Assembly (NCBI RefSeq): GCF_030758935.1
Contig: NZ_CP132333.1
Span: 992,992-1,056,991 of the forward strand
DNA from: Geothrix sp. PMB-07
GTDB lineage: Bacteria; Acidobacteriota; Holophagae; Holophagales; Holophagaceae
Length of the DNA stretch: 64,000 nucleotides
Reading direction: 5' to 3'
The notes below the pieces were generated by a model. The model made no database searches, was not told the origin of the DNA, and worked only from the letters and a program-made list of their open reading frames with translations. Of the stretch, positions 25,100-33,176 are shown in pieces. The position numbers and the translations under genes were made by a program. Each line of letters begins with the position of its first letter. Within the stretch, counting starts at the first letter, position 1.

Positions 25100-26455
25100 A
25101 TGACCATTCGATTGACCGATCTTGGAAAAGCCGTTCTTGAGACCGAGTACGCGGTCCGGGGACCCATCGTGGCGCGCGCTGCGGAGCTGGAGAAGCAGGG
25201 GCGCGAGATCATCTACTGCAACATCGGCAACCCCCAGTCCCTGGGGCAGAAGGCGCTGACCTGGAACCGGCAGATCCTGTCGCTTTGCGAGTACCCCGCA
25301 CTCATGGATCTGGCGCCCGGCGTCTTCCCTTCCGATGTGGTGGAAACCGCCAAGGCCATCCTTGGCGGCTCGAAGCACGGCCTGGGCGCCTACAGCGAAA
25401 GCCGCGGCGTGCGCTTCATCCGCGAGGCCGTGGCCGAGTTCATCCTGGAGCGCGACCACATCGGCGTCGACCCTGATGCCATCTTCCTCACGGATGGCGC
25501 CAGCAAGGGCGTGCAGACCATCCTGCGCCTGCTCATTGGCAAGCCCACCGACGGCATCATGGTGCCCATCCCCCAGTACCCGCTCTACTCGGCCACCATC
25601 ACGCTCTACGAAGGGCGCATGGTGCCCTACTACCTGGACGAGGCCAACGGCTGGAAACTGAGCCGGGTCATGCTCGAATCTTCGCTGGCCAAGGCCAAGG
25701 CCGAGGGCACCGATGTGAAGGCCATCTGCGTCATCAATCCGGGCAACCCCACGGGTGCGGTGCTGGACGAAGCCAACATCGCCATGATCATCGACTTTGC
25801 CAAGGCCCATGGGCTCTCCATCCTGGCGGACGAGGTCTACCAGGAGAACATCTACCTGCCGGGGGATGAATTCGTCTCCTTCGCCAAGGTGCTGCATCAG
25901 GCCGATGCCAAGGATGTGTCCCTCTTCAGCTTCCACTCCTGCTCCAAGGGCTTCCTGGGCGAGTGCGGTGTGCGGGGCGGCTACTTCGAGTACCGCAACG
26001 TGCCCGAGGATGTGGCGGCGCAGATCCTCAAGCTGCAGAGCGTGAGCCTTTGCGCCAACCTCGCGGGCCAGGCGGCCACCTACGCCATGGTGCGCCCGCC
26101 CAAGCCGGGCATGCCCTCCTACGCGCAGTATGCCGCGGAGAAGAAGGGCATTCTCGACACCCTCAAGCAGCGCGCCATCCTGCTGGCCGAAGGGCTCAAC
26201 AAGGTCGAAGGCATCACCTGCAATGTGATCGCCGGCGCCATGTATGCCTTTCCCTGCGTGACGCTGCCCGCAGGCCGCACGGATTTCGAATACGCCATGG
26301 CCCTGCTGGAGCAGACGGGCATCTGCGTGGTGCCGGGTTCGGGCTTCGGCCAGGCTGAAGGCACCGCCCACTTCCGCACCACCATCCTGCCCCCCACCGA
26401 AAAGATCCAGAAGGTGGTGGAAGCTCTCGGCGCCTTTCACCGGAACTTCCGGTAG
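25100..26455 (+). CDS. Class I/II aminotransferase, alanine transaminase-like
   Basis: 451 residues of PLP fold type I. Features are EYAVRGPIVARAAELEKQG and IIYCNIGNPQSLGQK at the start, LTDGASKGVQTILRLL for phosphate binding, NPGNPTGAV, the Asp-Tyr pair in LADEVYQEN, and the PLP lysine in SFHSCSKGFLGECG. The N-terminal NIGNPQ and the CSKGFLGECGxRGGYFE motif are typical of alanine aminotransferases (pyruvate/glutamate). The start at 25100 is seven bases after GGAG. It is divergent from the acyl-CoA dehydrogenase; the ~150-bp gap must hold both promoters. Confidence 0.92.
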   Translation: MTIRLTDLGKAVLETEYAVRGPIVARAAELEKQGREIIYCNIGNPQSLGQKALTWNRQILSLCEYPALMDLAPGVFPSDVVETAKAILGGSKHGLGAYSESRGVRFIREAVAEFILERDHIGVDPDAIFLTDGASKGVQTILRLLIGKPTDGIMVPIPQYPLYSATITLYEGRMVPYYLDEANGWKLSRVMLESSLAKAKAEGTDVKAICVINPGNPTGAVLDEANIAMIIDFAKAHGLSILADEVYQENIYLPGDEFVSFAKVLHQADAKDVSLFSFHSCSKGFLGECGVRGGYFEYRNVPEDVAAQILKLQSVSLCANLAGQAATYAMVRPPKPGMPSYAQYAAEKKGILDTLKQRAILLAEGLNKVEGITCNVIAGAMYAFPCVTLPAGRTDFEYAMALLEQTGICVVPGSGFGQAEGTAHFRTTILPPTEKIQKVVEALGAFHRNFR

Positions 26456-26471
26456 GGCCGCCTCGAAAAAG

Positions 26472-26604
26472 CACGGATCCAGAGATTGCACCGATTCCCA
26501 CAGATTGAATCGAGGCAGACTGGTCATCTGCACCTGATGTCCTGTCGCACTCCTGGGCTTTCCTGGACAGAATCTGTGGCATCTGTGAAATCTGTGGATG
26601 AATC
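26472..26604. repeat. Intergenic inverted-repeat element built on ATCTGTGG units
   Basis: The left arm (26472-26506) and right arm (26571-26604) are imperfect inverted copies. The right arm is a tandem of three ATCTGTG(G/A) units. The left arm read on the other strand gives AATCTGTGGGAATCGGTGCAATCTCTGGAT. The arms are ~64 bp apart. It has the same architecture as, but a different sequence from, the element at 18155. It lies between the aminotransferase and the SDR gene. Confidence 0.65.
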
Positions 26605-26646
26605 AGCTGTTCCCCATGGTCCGAATGGTCCGAATCAGGAGTAAAC

Positions 26647-27414
26647 ATGCGCCCCGAGCATCCCATTGTCCTCATCACTGGTGCATCCAGCGGCTTCGGC
26701 GAAGCCATGGCCCGTCTGCTGGCGGCGAATGGTTGCCACCTGGCGTTGGGAGCCCGGCGCGTGGAGCGGGTGCAGGCCTTGGCGGATGAGCTGGTGAAGG
26801 CCCATGGCATCAAGGCCTTCGCGGGTGCCGTGGACACGCGTGAGACCGCCAGCGTGAACGCCTTTGTGGAGGCTGCTGCGACAAGCTTGGGCGGGCTGCA
26901 TGTCCTGGTGGCCAACGCGGGCCTGGCCAGCGGCACCTTCAAACTGTGGGAAACGCCGGACGAGGATCTGGAAGCGATGATGCGCACCAACGTGGAAGGG
27001 GTGGTGAAGACCATCCGCGCGGGCCTGCCCCATGTGCGCAAGGCGGGCTGGGGCCATGTGTTCTTCATCGGTTCTACGGCCGGTCACCAACCCTACGAGG
27101 GTGGCAGTGTCTACTGCGCTTCAAAGTTCGGCGTGAAGGCCATGGCCCAGACGCTCCGCCTGGAAGTGAATGGCGAGCAGATCCGCGTCACGTCCGTGGA
27201 TCCCGGCATGGCCGAGACCGAGTTCTCCAACGTGCGCATGAAGGATGATGCCAAGGCCAAGGCCGTCTACCAGGGCGTGAAGCCCCTCTCGGCCTTCGAC
27301 GTGGCCGAGTGTGTGCGCTGGTGCCTCATGCTTCCCGATCACGTGAACATCGATGAGATCCTGGTGAAGTGCGTGGACCAGGCCAGCGTGCACAAAGTTC
27401 ACAGGCGCGCCTGA
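26647..27414 (+). CDS. Short-chain dehydrogenase/reductase (YdfG-like)
   Basis: 255 residues, classical SDR. The cofactor loop TGASSGFGEAMA is followed by GARRVERV, where the Arg pair suggests NADP(H). NAG is in LVANAGLA, the catalytic Ser in FIGSTAGHQPYEGG, and Tyr/Lys in YCASKFGV. DPGMAETEFSNVR matches the YdfG/serine-threonine dehydrogenase subgroup, which acts on 3-hydroxy acids or malonic semialdehyde. Substrate remains open. The ATG at 26647 follows CAGGAG. It appears monocistronic. Confidence 0.93.
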   Translation: MRPEHPIVLITGASSGFGEAMARLLAANGCHLALGARRVERVQALADELVKAHGIKAFAGAVDTRETASVNAFVEAAATSLGGLHVLVANAGLASGTFKLWETPDEDLEAMMRTNVEGVVKTIRAGLPHVRKAGWGHVFFIGSTAGHQPYEGGSVYCASKFGVKAMAQTLRLEVNGEQIRVTSVDPGMAETEFSNVRMKDDAKAKAVYQGVKPLSAFDVAECVRWCLMLPDHVNIDEILVKCVDQASVHKVHRRA

Positions 27415-27564
27415 ACCTGTCGACGAGACTCGAACTCGAAATGGCAACTGCCTATGAGTGAATGGGTTGCAGCGTCTCAAAAGATCGCTTTAGTCCGTTG
27501 ACTCAGAGCACGACAAGGACTGGAACCATCCGGGCACGTGTCTGGACCATCCAGGAGCTCCGCC

Positions 27565-28713
27565 ATGTCGAGCCGTTCTGTCCTTCTGAGTGTCTCCTGC
27601 TTGGCCCTGCTCCTCGTGGCTTGTGGCGGCGGTGGGTCCACCGTGAGCACCACGCCTGCGGCTCCGCCTCCCGTGGCCACGCCCACCGTGAACGCCTACA
27701 GCGGCACGGCCAGCGTGGGCGACTTTCTCCAAATCACCCTGGATGCCACGGCCCACACCATCCAGTACAAGAACCTCTCCAATGGCGACAGCGGCACGGT
27801 TTCCTACGCCACCAATGCCGATGGCACCTATGCCATCACCGATCCCACGGGGAATCTCCAGACCGCCTATGAAGTGCCCGGATACGCCCTGATCATCAAG
27901 GCCAACAAGACGGGGGCGGATCATGCCACCCCATCGCTCATCACCGCCATTCAGACCCAGCCCATCACCCGTGTCTCCATCAGCAACCGCAGCTACAACT
28001 ACATGCAGTTCCGCACCAATTCCGGTGGTGTGGAAGTGGGTTCCCTGAAGATCAACAGCTCGGGCGATGTGGCCATCGAAAGCTTCTGGCCCTACGGTGA
28101 ACAGAGCGGCAGCGGTGCCTTCCATACCGGCAGTCCCGTGACCGGCAGCGCCATCCTGACGGATCCGAGCGGCTCCTTCCTCAAGGTCCCTGACGACGGC
28201 GGGAAGTTCGACTACATCTTCGGAACCACGGGTGGCTTCTTCGCTGTGGATACGCCCAACGGCGGCATCGTCTCTCTCAACAAGGCGGCCACCAAGGATT
28301 TCCTGGCGAGCTACGCAGGCAGCTACAAGTCCATCGCCTACCGCAAAGTGGGCGCCCACACGGGCATGGGCAACGTGGAAACCTCCACCACGCCGGGCTG
28401 GCTGTGGAGCGCCACCATCGATATCAGCGCCACGGGCCTTGTGCAGATCAGCGATGGCAGCGCCCCCTTCATCACCGCACAGCTGATTCCCCTGGCGGAC
28501 GCAGCCTACCTGCAAGGAGCGGGGAAGCTGGCAGATCCCTGCAACGGGCTCTTCACCCTGCGCTACACCACCACGGCCAATGGAATCACTTACCAGCGGG
28601 ATGTCTTCGTGACCTTCCTGGATCACTCGCTGCTCTTTTCTTCTTTCAAGACAGCCCTGCCCATGAACGGCGGCAATGACTACGAATACTGCTATGGCGT
28701 GGGCCTGAAGTAG
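27565..28713 (+). CDS. Hypothetical lipoprotein
   Basis: 382 residues starting at 27565, seven bases after AGGAG. The signal peptide ends in a clear lipobox (LLLVAC) followed by GGGGS, so it is lipidated. The mature part is Gly/Ser/Thr-rich and beta-predicted with no motif I recognise (GDFLQITLDATAHTIQYKNL, then a long central region with FDYIFGTTGGFFAVDT). Two late cysteines (DPCNGLF and YEYCYGVGLK) could pair. It is similar in style to the giant lipoprotein at 11760 but has no Ig repeats. Function unknown; probably an exported surface protein. Confidence 0.8.
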   Translation: MSSRSVLLSVSCLALLLVACGGGGSTVSTTPAAPPPVATPTVNAYSGTASVGDFLQITLDATAHTIQYKNLSNGDSGTVSYATNADGTYAITDPTGNLQTAYEVPGYALIIKANKTGADHATPSLITAIQTQPITRVSISNRSYNYMQFRTNSGGVEVGSLKINSSGDVAIESFWPYGEQSGSGAFHTGSPVTGSAILTDPSGSFLKVPDDGGKFDYIFGTTGGFFAVDTPNGGIVSLNKAATKDFLASYAGSYKSIAYRKVGAHTGMGNVETSTTPGWLWSATIDISATGLVQISDGSAPFITAQLIPLADAAYLQGAGKLADPCNGLFTLRYTTTANGITYQRDVFVTFLDHSLLFSSFKTALPMNGGNDYEYCYGVGLK

Positions 28714-28720
28714 GACCATT

Positions 28721-28766
28721 CACCCGGCCGAAGCGCCAGCGCGGTCCGCGACGTTTCGGCCGGGTG
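28721..28766 (+). terminator. Hairpin after the lipoprotein gene
   Basis: Arms CACCCGGCCGAA (28721-28732) and TTCGGCCGGGTG (28755-28766) are perfectly complementary, with a 22-bp loop. It starts 7 bp after the stop. A weak T-rich stretch follows, so it is probably the transcription terminator. Confidence 0.6.
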
Positions 28767-28786
28767 TTGATTTCCCTCTGCTGGTT

Positions 28787-28800
28787 CCCCCCCCCCCCCC
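28787..28800. repeat. Homopolymeric tract of 14 C
   Basis: An uninterrupted C14 run sits between the terminator at 28721 and the promoter at 28834. Long homopolymers slip during replication, so the spacing upstream of the promoter may vary among cells; it could also be a sequencing artefact in length. Confidence 0.9.
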
Positions 28801-28833
28801 TTGCTCCTGCCTGTTTACTTGGAGATCATTTTT

Positions 28834-28863
28834 TTGGGGCCGAAATCTTCAAGCTGATATATT
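28834..28863 (+). promoter_or_regulatory. Candidate promoter of the hydroxyproline-peptide operon
   Basis: TTGGGG (28834-28839) and TATATT (28858-28863) are 18 bp apart, within the only AT-rich stretch of the intergenic region and just upstream of the M24 peptidase gene. The -10 box lies inside the palindrome at 28855-28871. Confidence 0.5.
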
Positions 28864-28871
28864 AGATATCA
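28855..28871. promoter_or_regulatory. Palindromic operator TGATAT-N5-ATATCA
   Basis: A perfect 6-bp inverted repeat with a 5-bp spacer covers the putative -10 box, 24 bp before the first start codon of the operon. GntR/FCD repressors bind short AT-rich palindromes of this size, and one is encoded in the operon (30305), so autoregulation by that protein is the simplest reading. Confidence 0.55.
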
Positions 28872-28894
28872 ATACCTGCTCTGTGAGGTTCCTG

Positions 28895-30277
28895 ATGCCC
28901 AGCGCCCATCCCACCTCCGAACGACGGAACCGGCTGCAGGCACGCATGGAGCGGGGCCTCCTGCTCCTGCTGGGCAACGACGAAAGCCCCATGAACTATG
29001 GGGACAACGCCTATCCCTTCCGGCAGGACAGCACCTTTCTCTACTTCGCGGGCATCGCCCGCGCCGGCTGCGCGCTGGTGCTGGATCTGGATGAGGGGCG
29101 GACGATCCTCTTCGGCGAGGATGCCACCATCGACGACCTCGTCTGGACCGGCCCTCAGCCCACCCTGAAGGAGCAGGCGGAGGGCGCTGGCATCTCCGAG
29201 ACGGCGGGACTCCGAGCCCTGGGTGAGTATCTGGGCCGGGCGCGGCAGGCCGGACGGCCCATCCACTTCCTGCCGCCCTACCGCGCCGAGCACCGGTTGC
29301 AGCTGCAGGGGCTGCTGGGGCTGGCGCCGGTCGCGCAGAGCGCTGCGGTGTCCATCCCCTTCATCCAGGCCGTGGCCGAGCTGCGCATCCGGAAGTCGGC
29401 GGACGAGGTGGCCGAGATCGAGCGCGCGGTGGACCTCTCCGTGGACATGCACCTGGCGGCCATGCAAATGGCCCGCCCCGGCCTGAAGGAAGCCAATATC
29501 GCGGCCCGCGTCACCGAGCTCGCGCAGGCAGCGGGCTGCGGCCTATCCTATCCGGTCATCGCCACGATCCATGGCGAGGTGCTGCACAACCACCACTACC
29601 ATCACGCCCTGGAAGCGGGCCAGCTCTTCCTCCTGGATGCGGGTGCGGAAACGCCGGGCGGCTATGCCGGAGACCTCACCAGCACGTTCCCGGTTTCGCC
29701 CCGCTTCACCACCCGCCAACGTGAGCTCTATGACTTGGTGCTGAAGGCGTTTCTCGCGGCCGTGGATGCCCTGCGGCCCGGCGTGAATTTCCGCGACGTC
29801 CACCTGCTGGCCTGCCGCACCCTGACCGCGGGCCTGAAGGATCTGGGCCTCATGAAAGGCGATGTGGATGCGGCGGTGGCCGCGGGCGCCCACGCCCTCT
29901 TCTTCCCCTGCGGGCTGGGCCACCTCATGGGCCTGGATGTACATGACATGGAGAACCTGGGCGAGGTCTGGGTGGGCTACGAGGGCCGCCCCAAGAGCAC
30001 CCAGTTCGGGCTGAAATCCCTGCGCCTGGGCCGCGAACTGCAGGAAGGTTTCGTGCTCACCGTCGAGCCTGGGCTCTACTTCATGCCCGGCCTGATGGAC
30101 CGGTGGCGCAGCGAAGGCCGCTGCCTCGAGTTCATCAACTTCGACGCACTCGAGGGTTGCCGCGACCTCGGTGGCCTGCGCATCGAGGAGGATTTCCTCA
30201 TCACCGCCCAAGGCAGCCGCCGCCTGGGCAAGTCGAAGCCCCGCACCGCCGACGACGTGGAAGTCCTGCGCACCTGA
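28895..30277 (+). CDS. M24 family Xaa-Pro aminopeptidase/prolidase
   Basis: 460 residues, full length for PepP/PepQ-like peptidases. An N-terminal creatinase-like domain (~1-165; YPFRQDSTFLYFAGI) is followed by the pita-bread catalytic domain. The five metal ligands are in place: LLDAGAE, YAGDLTSTF, GLGHLMGLDVHD, LTVEPG and RIEEDFL. It should be a cytoplasmic dimetal (Mn/Co) peptidase cutting before or after proline. The ATG at 28895 is preceded by GTGAGG, so the start is well placed. It is the first gene of a five-gene operon with a peptide importer and a hydroxyproline dehydratase, which points to Xaa-Pro or Xaa-Hyp peptides as substrates. Confidence 0.93.
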   Translation: MPSAHPTSERRNRLQARMERGLLLLLGNDESPMNYGDNAYPFRQDSTFLYFAGIARAGCALVLDLDEGRTILFGEDATIDDLVWTGPQPTLKEQAEGAGISETAGLRALGEYLGRARQAGRPIHFLPPYRAEHRLQLQGLLGLAPVAQSAAVSIPFIQAVAELRIRKSADEVAEIERAVDLSVDMHLAAMQMARPGLKEANIAARVTELAQAAGCGLSYPVIATIHGEVLHNHHYHHALEAGQLFLLDAGAETPGGYAGDLTSTFPVSPRFTTRQRELYDLVLKAFLAAVDALRPGVNFRDVHLLACRTLTAGLKDLGLMKGDVDAAVAAGAHALFFPCGLGHLMGLDVHDMENLGEVWVGYEGRPKSTQFGLKSLRLGRELQEGFVLTVEPGLYFMPGLMDRWRSEGRCLEFINFDALEGCRDLGGLRIEEDFLITAQGSRRLGKSKPRTADDVEVLRT

Positions 30278-30304
30278 GCCCCACCCAGCCCCGGAGAAGC
30301 CGGC

Positions 30305-30997
30305 ATGGTCCCCAGCAAGATCACCACCAAGCCCATCGTTGTGAAGTCCCTGCGGGAGCAGGTCTACGAATACCTGAAGGCGGAGCTGAAGCGGGGCGCT
30401 CTCGATACGGGTGCCTTCCTGGATCTGAACAAGCTGGCCAGGGAGCTGGGCGTGAGCCGCACCCCCCTGCGGGACGCGCTGATCCAGCTGGAGGTGGAGG
30501 AATTCGTCACCATCGCGCCGCGCCGGGGTGTTGCCGTGCGCAGCCTGGATCCGAAGGACATCCAGGAGATCTACCAGCTGGTGGGGGCTCTGGAGGGCGC
30601 AGCCCTGCTGGCGGTGGCACCCTCCATCACCGATGCCGACCTCGCGCACCTGCGGGAGCTGGACCAGCGCTCCCAGCGCGCCATCGACGCGGGCGACAAG
30701 GATGGTTTCTACGAGACCAACTACGCGTTCCATGATTTCTTCCTCGACCGCCTGGGCAACCAGCGGATCACAGCCCTGGTGCACGCGAAAAAGCAGCAGC
30801 TCTATGACTGGAACCGCAAGTTCGAGCGGTTGCATGTGAGCTGGGAGAACAGTGGCGTCCATGAGCACGAGGAAGTGCTCCGTCTGCTGGAAGCCGGAGA
30901 AGCCGCCGCCGCCGCCGCCTACCTGCGCGATGTGCACTGGGGCTTCAACGTGCAGGAAGCCTTCGTCCAGCAGGTCTACTTCACGGAGCAGGGATGA
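30305..30997 (+). CDS. GntR family regulator with FCD effector domain
   Basis: 230 residues. A winged helix-turn-helix covers ~12-80 (SLREQVYEYLKAELKRG, LARELGVSRTPLRDALIQLE, RRGVAVRSL). An all-helical FCD ligand domain follows (~85-220), with NYAFHDFF and HEHEEVLRLLEAGE supplying the metal/ligand residues. FCD regulators usually sense small carboxylates or amino acids. It is 27 bp after the peptidase and overlaps the transporter by ATGA (30994-30997). The likely ligand is hydroxyproline, proline or an intermediate, which is inference from context. The palindrome at 28855 is its probable site. Confidence 0.93.
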   Translation: MVPSKITTKPIVVKSLREQVYEYLKAELKRGALDTGAFLDLNKLARELGVSRTPLRDALIQLEVEEFVTIAPRRGVAVRSLDPKDIQEIYQLVGALEGAALLAVAPSITDADLAHLRELDQRSQRAIDAGDKDGFYETNYAFHDFFLDRLGNQRITALVHAKKQQLYDWNRKFERLHVSWENSGVHEHEEVLRLLEAGEAAAAAAYLRDVHWGFNVQEAFVQQVYFTEQG

Positions 30998-32277
30998 GCG
31001 GCACAGAGCGACACCCCGCAGGGCTCCGCACCCTCTTCCTCACCGAGATGTGGGAGCGCCTGGGCTTCTACATCCTCATGGCCATCCTGACGCTCTACAT
31101 GGACCAGGAGCTGGGCTGGAGCGACACCACCAAGGGATCGATCTACGGCGCCTTCCTGGGCCTCTCCTACTTCTCACCCTTGGCAGGTGGATGGCTGGGC
31201 GACCGCATCCTGGGGCGCGTGGGCACCGTGCGCACCGGCGCCGTGCTGATGACGCTGGGCTATGCCAGTCTGGGCTGCTCCTCGCGCACAGCCATCGCGC
31301 CCTTCTTCGTGGGGCTGGTGCTGGTGGGGGTGGGCGCGGGCATCCTCAAGGCGAACCTCTCGGTCCTGGTGGGCGGGCTCTACGAAGAGCAGCCCCACCT
31401 GCGCGACGCGGGCTACAACATCTACTACATGGGCATCAACATCGGCGCGGCGGTGGCGCCCCTGGTGGCCACGGCCATGGCGGTGCGCTTCGGCAGCTAC
31501 CGCATCTCCTTCTGGATCGCCTCCGTCGGGATGATCCTGGCCCAGGTCTTCTTCCTCCAGGGTCGGCGGCACTTCCCGGAGGGCGCTGCCACCGCCGCAC
31601 AGGCTGGAACAGCCGAGCCCGAGATGCCGCGGGCGGAGTCCCGCCGCCGCCTGCTGGCGCTGGGCGGGCTCTTCCTGGTGGCCATGTTCTTCTGGACGGC
31701 CTTCTACCAGAACGGCTTTGCGATGACGCTCTTCGCGCAGCGCTCCACTCGCGCCTACCGCTGGCTGCGCCCAGAGACCTACCAGTTCTTCCAGCCCGCC
31801 TTCATCCTGGTGGCCACGCCGCCCCTGCTGGCCCTGTTCGCCTGGCTGAAGCGCCGGGACCGTGAGCCCTCCACGCCCGGCAAGATCCTCTCCGGCATGC
31901 TCATCATGGGCGGCTCCATGCTCGTGATGGCCCTGGCCAGCCGTCTCGGCGGCAACCTGGATCAGCCCCTCATGTCACCGGGCTGGCTCATCGGCGCCTA
32001 CGGCATCATCACCCTGGCCGAGGTGCTCATCTCGCCCATGGGCCTCTCCTTCGTGTCGAAGGTGGCGCCGCCGCGCTACCGCGGCCTCATGATGGGCGGC
32101 TGGTTCGCGGCCACGGCGCTGGGTTCGTACGGATCGGGCTTCCTGGGCCGCAGCTACGGGCGCTTCCCCCACGACCACTATTACCTGCTGCTGGCGGGCC
32201 TGCTGGGCTTCTCGGCCTTCCTAACGGTGCTGATGTTCAAGCGGCTGCGCAGCTTCGACGGGACGGAGGCGCCATGA
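30994..32277 (+). CDS. POT/PTR2 family proton-dependent oligopeptide transporter
   Basis: 427 residues with about 12 TM helices. The family signatures are clear: FLTEMWERLGFYILMAILTLYM in TM1 (the ExxER-type motif), GGWLGDRILG after TM2, GVGAGILKANL, and the PTR2 motif NIYYMGINIGAAVAPL. It is shorter than the usual ~480-500 residues, with a compact central loop. Family members import di- and tripeptides with protons. It is coupled by ATGA to the regulator before and the activase after it. In this operon Pro-Hyp or Gly-Pro-Hyp peptides are plausible cargo. Confidence 0.93.
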   Translation: MSGTERHPAGLRTLFLTEMWERLGFYILMAILTLYMDQELGWSDTTKGSIYGAFLGLSYFSPLAGGWLGDRILGRVGTVRTGAVLMTLGYASLGCSSRTAIAPFFVGLVLVGVGAGILKANLSVLVGGLYEEQPHLRDAGYNIYYMGINIGAAVAPLVATAMAVRFGSYRISFWIASVGMILAQVFFLQGRRHFPEGAATAAQAGTAEPEMPRAESRRRLLALGGLFLVAMFFWTAFYQNGFAMTLFAQRSTRAYRWLRPETYQFFQPAFILVATPPLLALFAWLKRRDREPSTPGKILSGMLIMGGSMLVMALASRLGGNLDQPLMSPGWLIGAYGIITLAEVLISPMGLSFVSKVAPPRYRGLMMGGWFAATALGSYGSGFLGRSYGRFPHDHYYLLLAGLLGFSAFLTVLMFKRLRSFDGTEAP

Positions 32278-33176
32278 GTGCAGGCGCCGTCCCGGTGCCC
32301 GCGGAGAAGGGCCGGATCTTCAACCTCCAGCGCTATTCGCTCCAGGATGGGCCAGGCCTCCGCACCACGGTGTTCCTGAAGGGCTGCCCGCTGGCCTGCG
32401 CCTGGTGCCACAACCCTGAGAGCCAATCGCCAGCGCCGAAGCTCATCACGCAGGAGAGCCGCTGCATTGCCTGCGGCACCTGCCTGGACGCGCTGAGGCC
32501 CGGCGAGCTGCCTGAGGACCGGCCAGAGCAGTGCGTGGATCTCTGCCCCACGGGCGCCCGCCAGCTGCTGGGCCGTGAGGTGACGGTGGACGAGCTGATG
32601 GAGGAGCTGCTAAGGGATCGCCTCTTCTTCGACCAGTCCGGCGGCGGCGTCACGCTGTCCGGCGGTGAGCCGCTGATGCAGCCGGGCTTCGTGCTGAGCA
32701 CCCTCGAGGCGCTGCGTCAGCGCGGCGTCCACACCGCGCTCGATACGTGCGGCCTGGGACGGCGGGAAGACCTGCTGGCCGCCGCTGCGCTGGCCGATGT
32801 GGTGCTCTTCGACCTCAAGCACATGGATGACGCCCAGCACCGCCACTGGACCGGTGCCGGGAACGCCGCCATCCTCGCCAACCTCGAAGCGTTGAGTCAG
32901 GTCCACGGTGGCATTTGGATTCGCGTGCCGGTGATCCCGGGGGTCAATGACGACCTCGCCAACCTGGAGGCCACGGCCCGCTTCGTGGCGGGGCTTCCGG
33001 GTGTGCGGCGCCTGGACCTGCTGCCCTATCACAGCACGGGCGCGGCCAAGTTCCGCCGCCTGGGCATGGACTACACCCTGGAACAGGTCGAGCCGCCCAC
33101 GCCGGAGCGCATGGCTGGTCTTGCGGCACTGTTCCAGGCCCACGGCATCACCGCCACCCTTGGAGGCAACCCATGA
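32274..33176 (+). CDS. hypG: Glycyl radical enzyme activase (radical SAM)
   Basis: 300 residues. The radical-SAM cluster CxxxCxxC is at C38, C42 and C45 (KGCPLACAWCHNPES), with the activase hallmark YSLQDGPGLRTTVFLKGCP before it. The ferredoxin-like insert has only C64, C67, C70, C87 and C91 (CIACGTC ... CVDLCP), enough for a single auxiliary [4Fe-4S], while the common form has two. GGEP at ~120 and VPVIPGVND near the C-terminus complete the fold. It installs the glycyl radical on the enzyme encoded next (ATGA overlap at 33173), hence the symbol by context. Confidence 0.9.
   Translation: MSAGAVPVPAEKGRIFNLQRYSLQDGPGLRTTVFLKGCPLACAWCHNPESQSPAPKLITQESRCIACGTCLDALRPGELPEDRPEQCVDLCPTGARQLLGREVTVDELMEELLRDRLFFDQSGGGVTLSGGEPLMQPGFVLSTLEALRQRGVHTALDTCGLGRREDLLAAAALADVVLFDLKHMDDAQHRHWTGAGNAAILANLEALSQVHGGIWIRVPVIPGVNDDLANLEATARFVAGLPGVRRLDLLPYHSTGAAKFRRLGMDYTLEQVEPPTPERMAGLAALFQAHGITATLGGNP

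Noticed and set aside
24803-26533. Minus-strand open frame of 576 codons spanning the dehydrogenase/aminotransferase gap
   Set aside because: It is antisense to the aminotransferase and overlaps the start of the acyl-CoA dehydrogenase; it is a shadow.
26614-26638. Direct repeat GGTCCGAAT before the SDR gene as an operator
   Set aside because: Two copies of a 9-mer directly adjacent to the ribosome site are too short and isolated to call.
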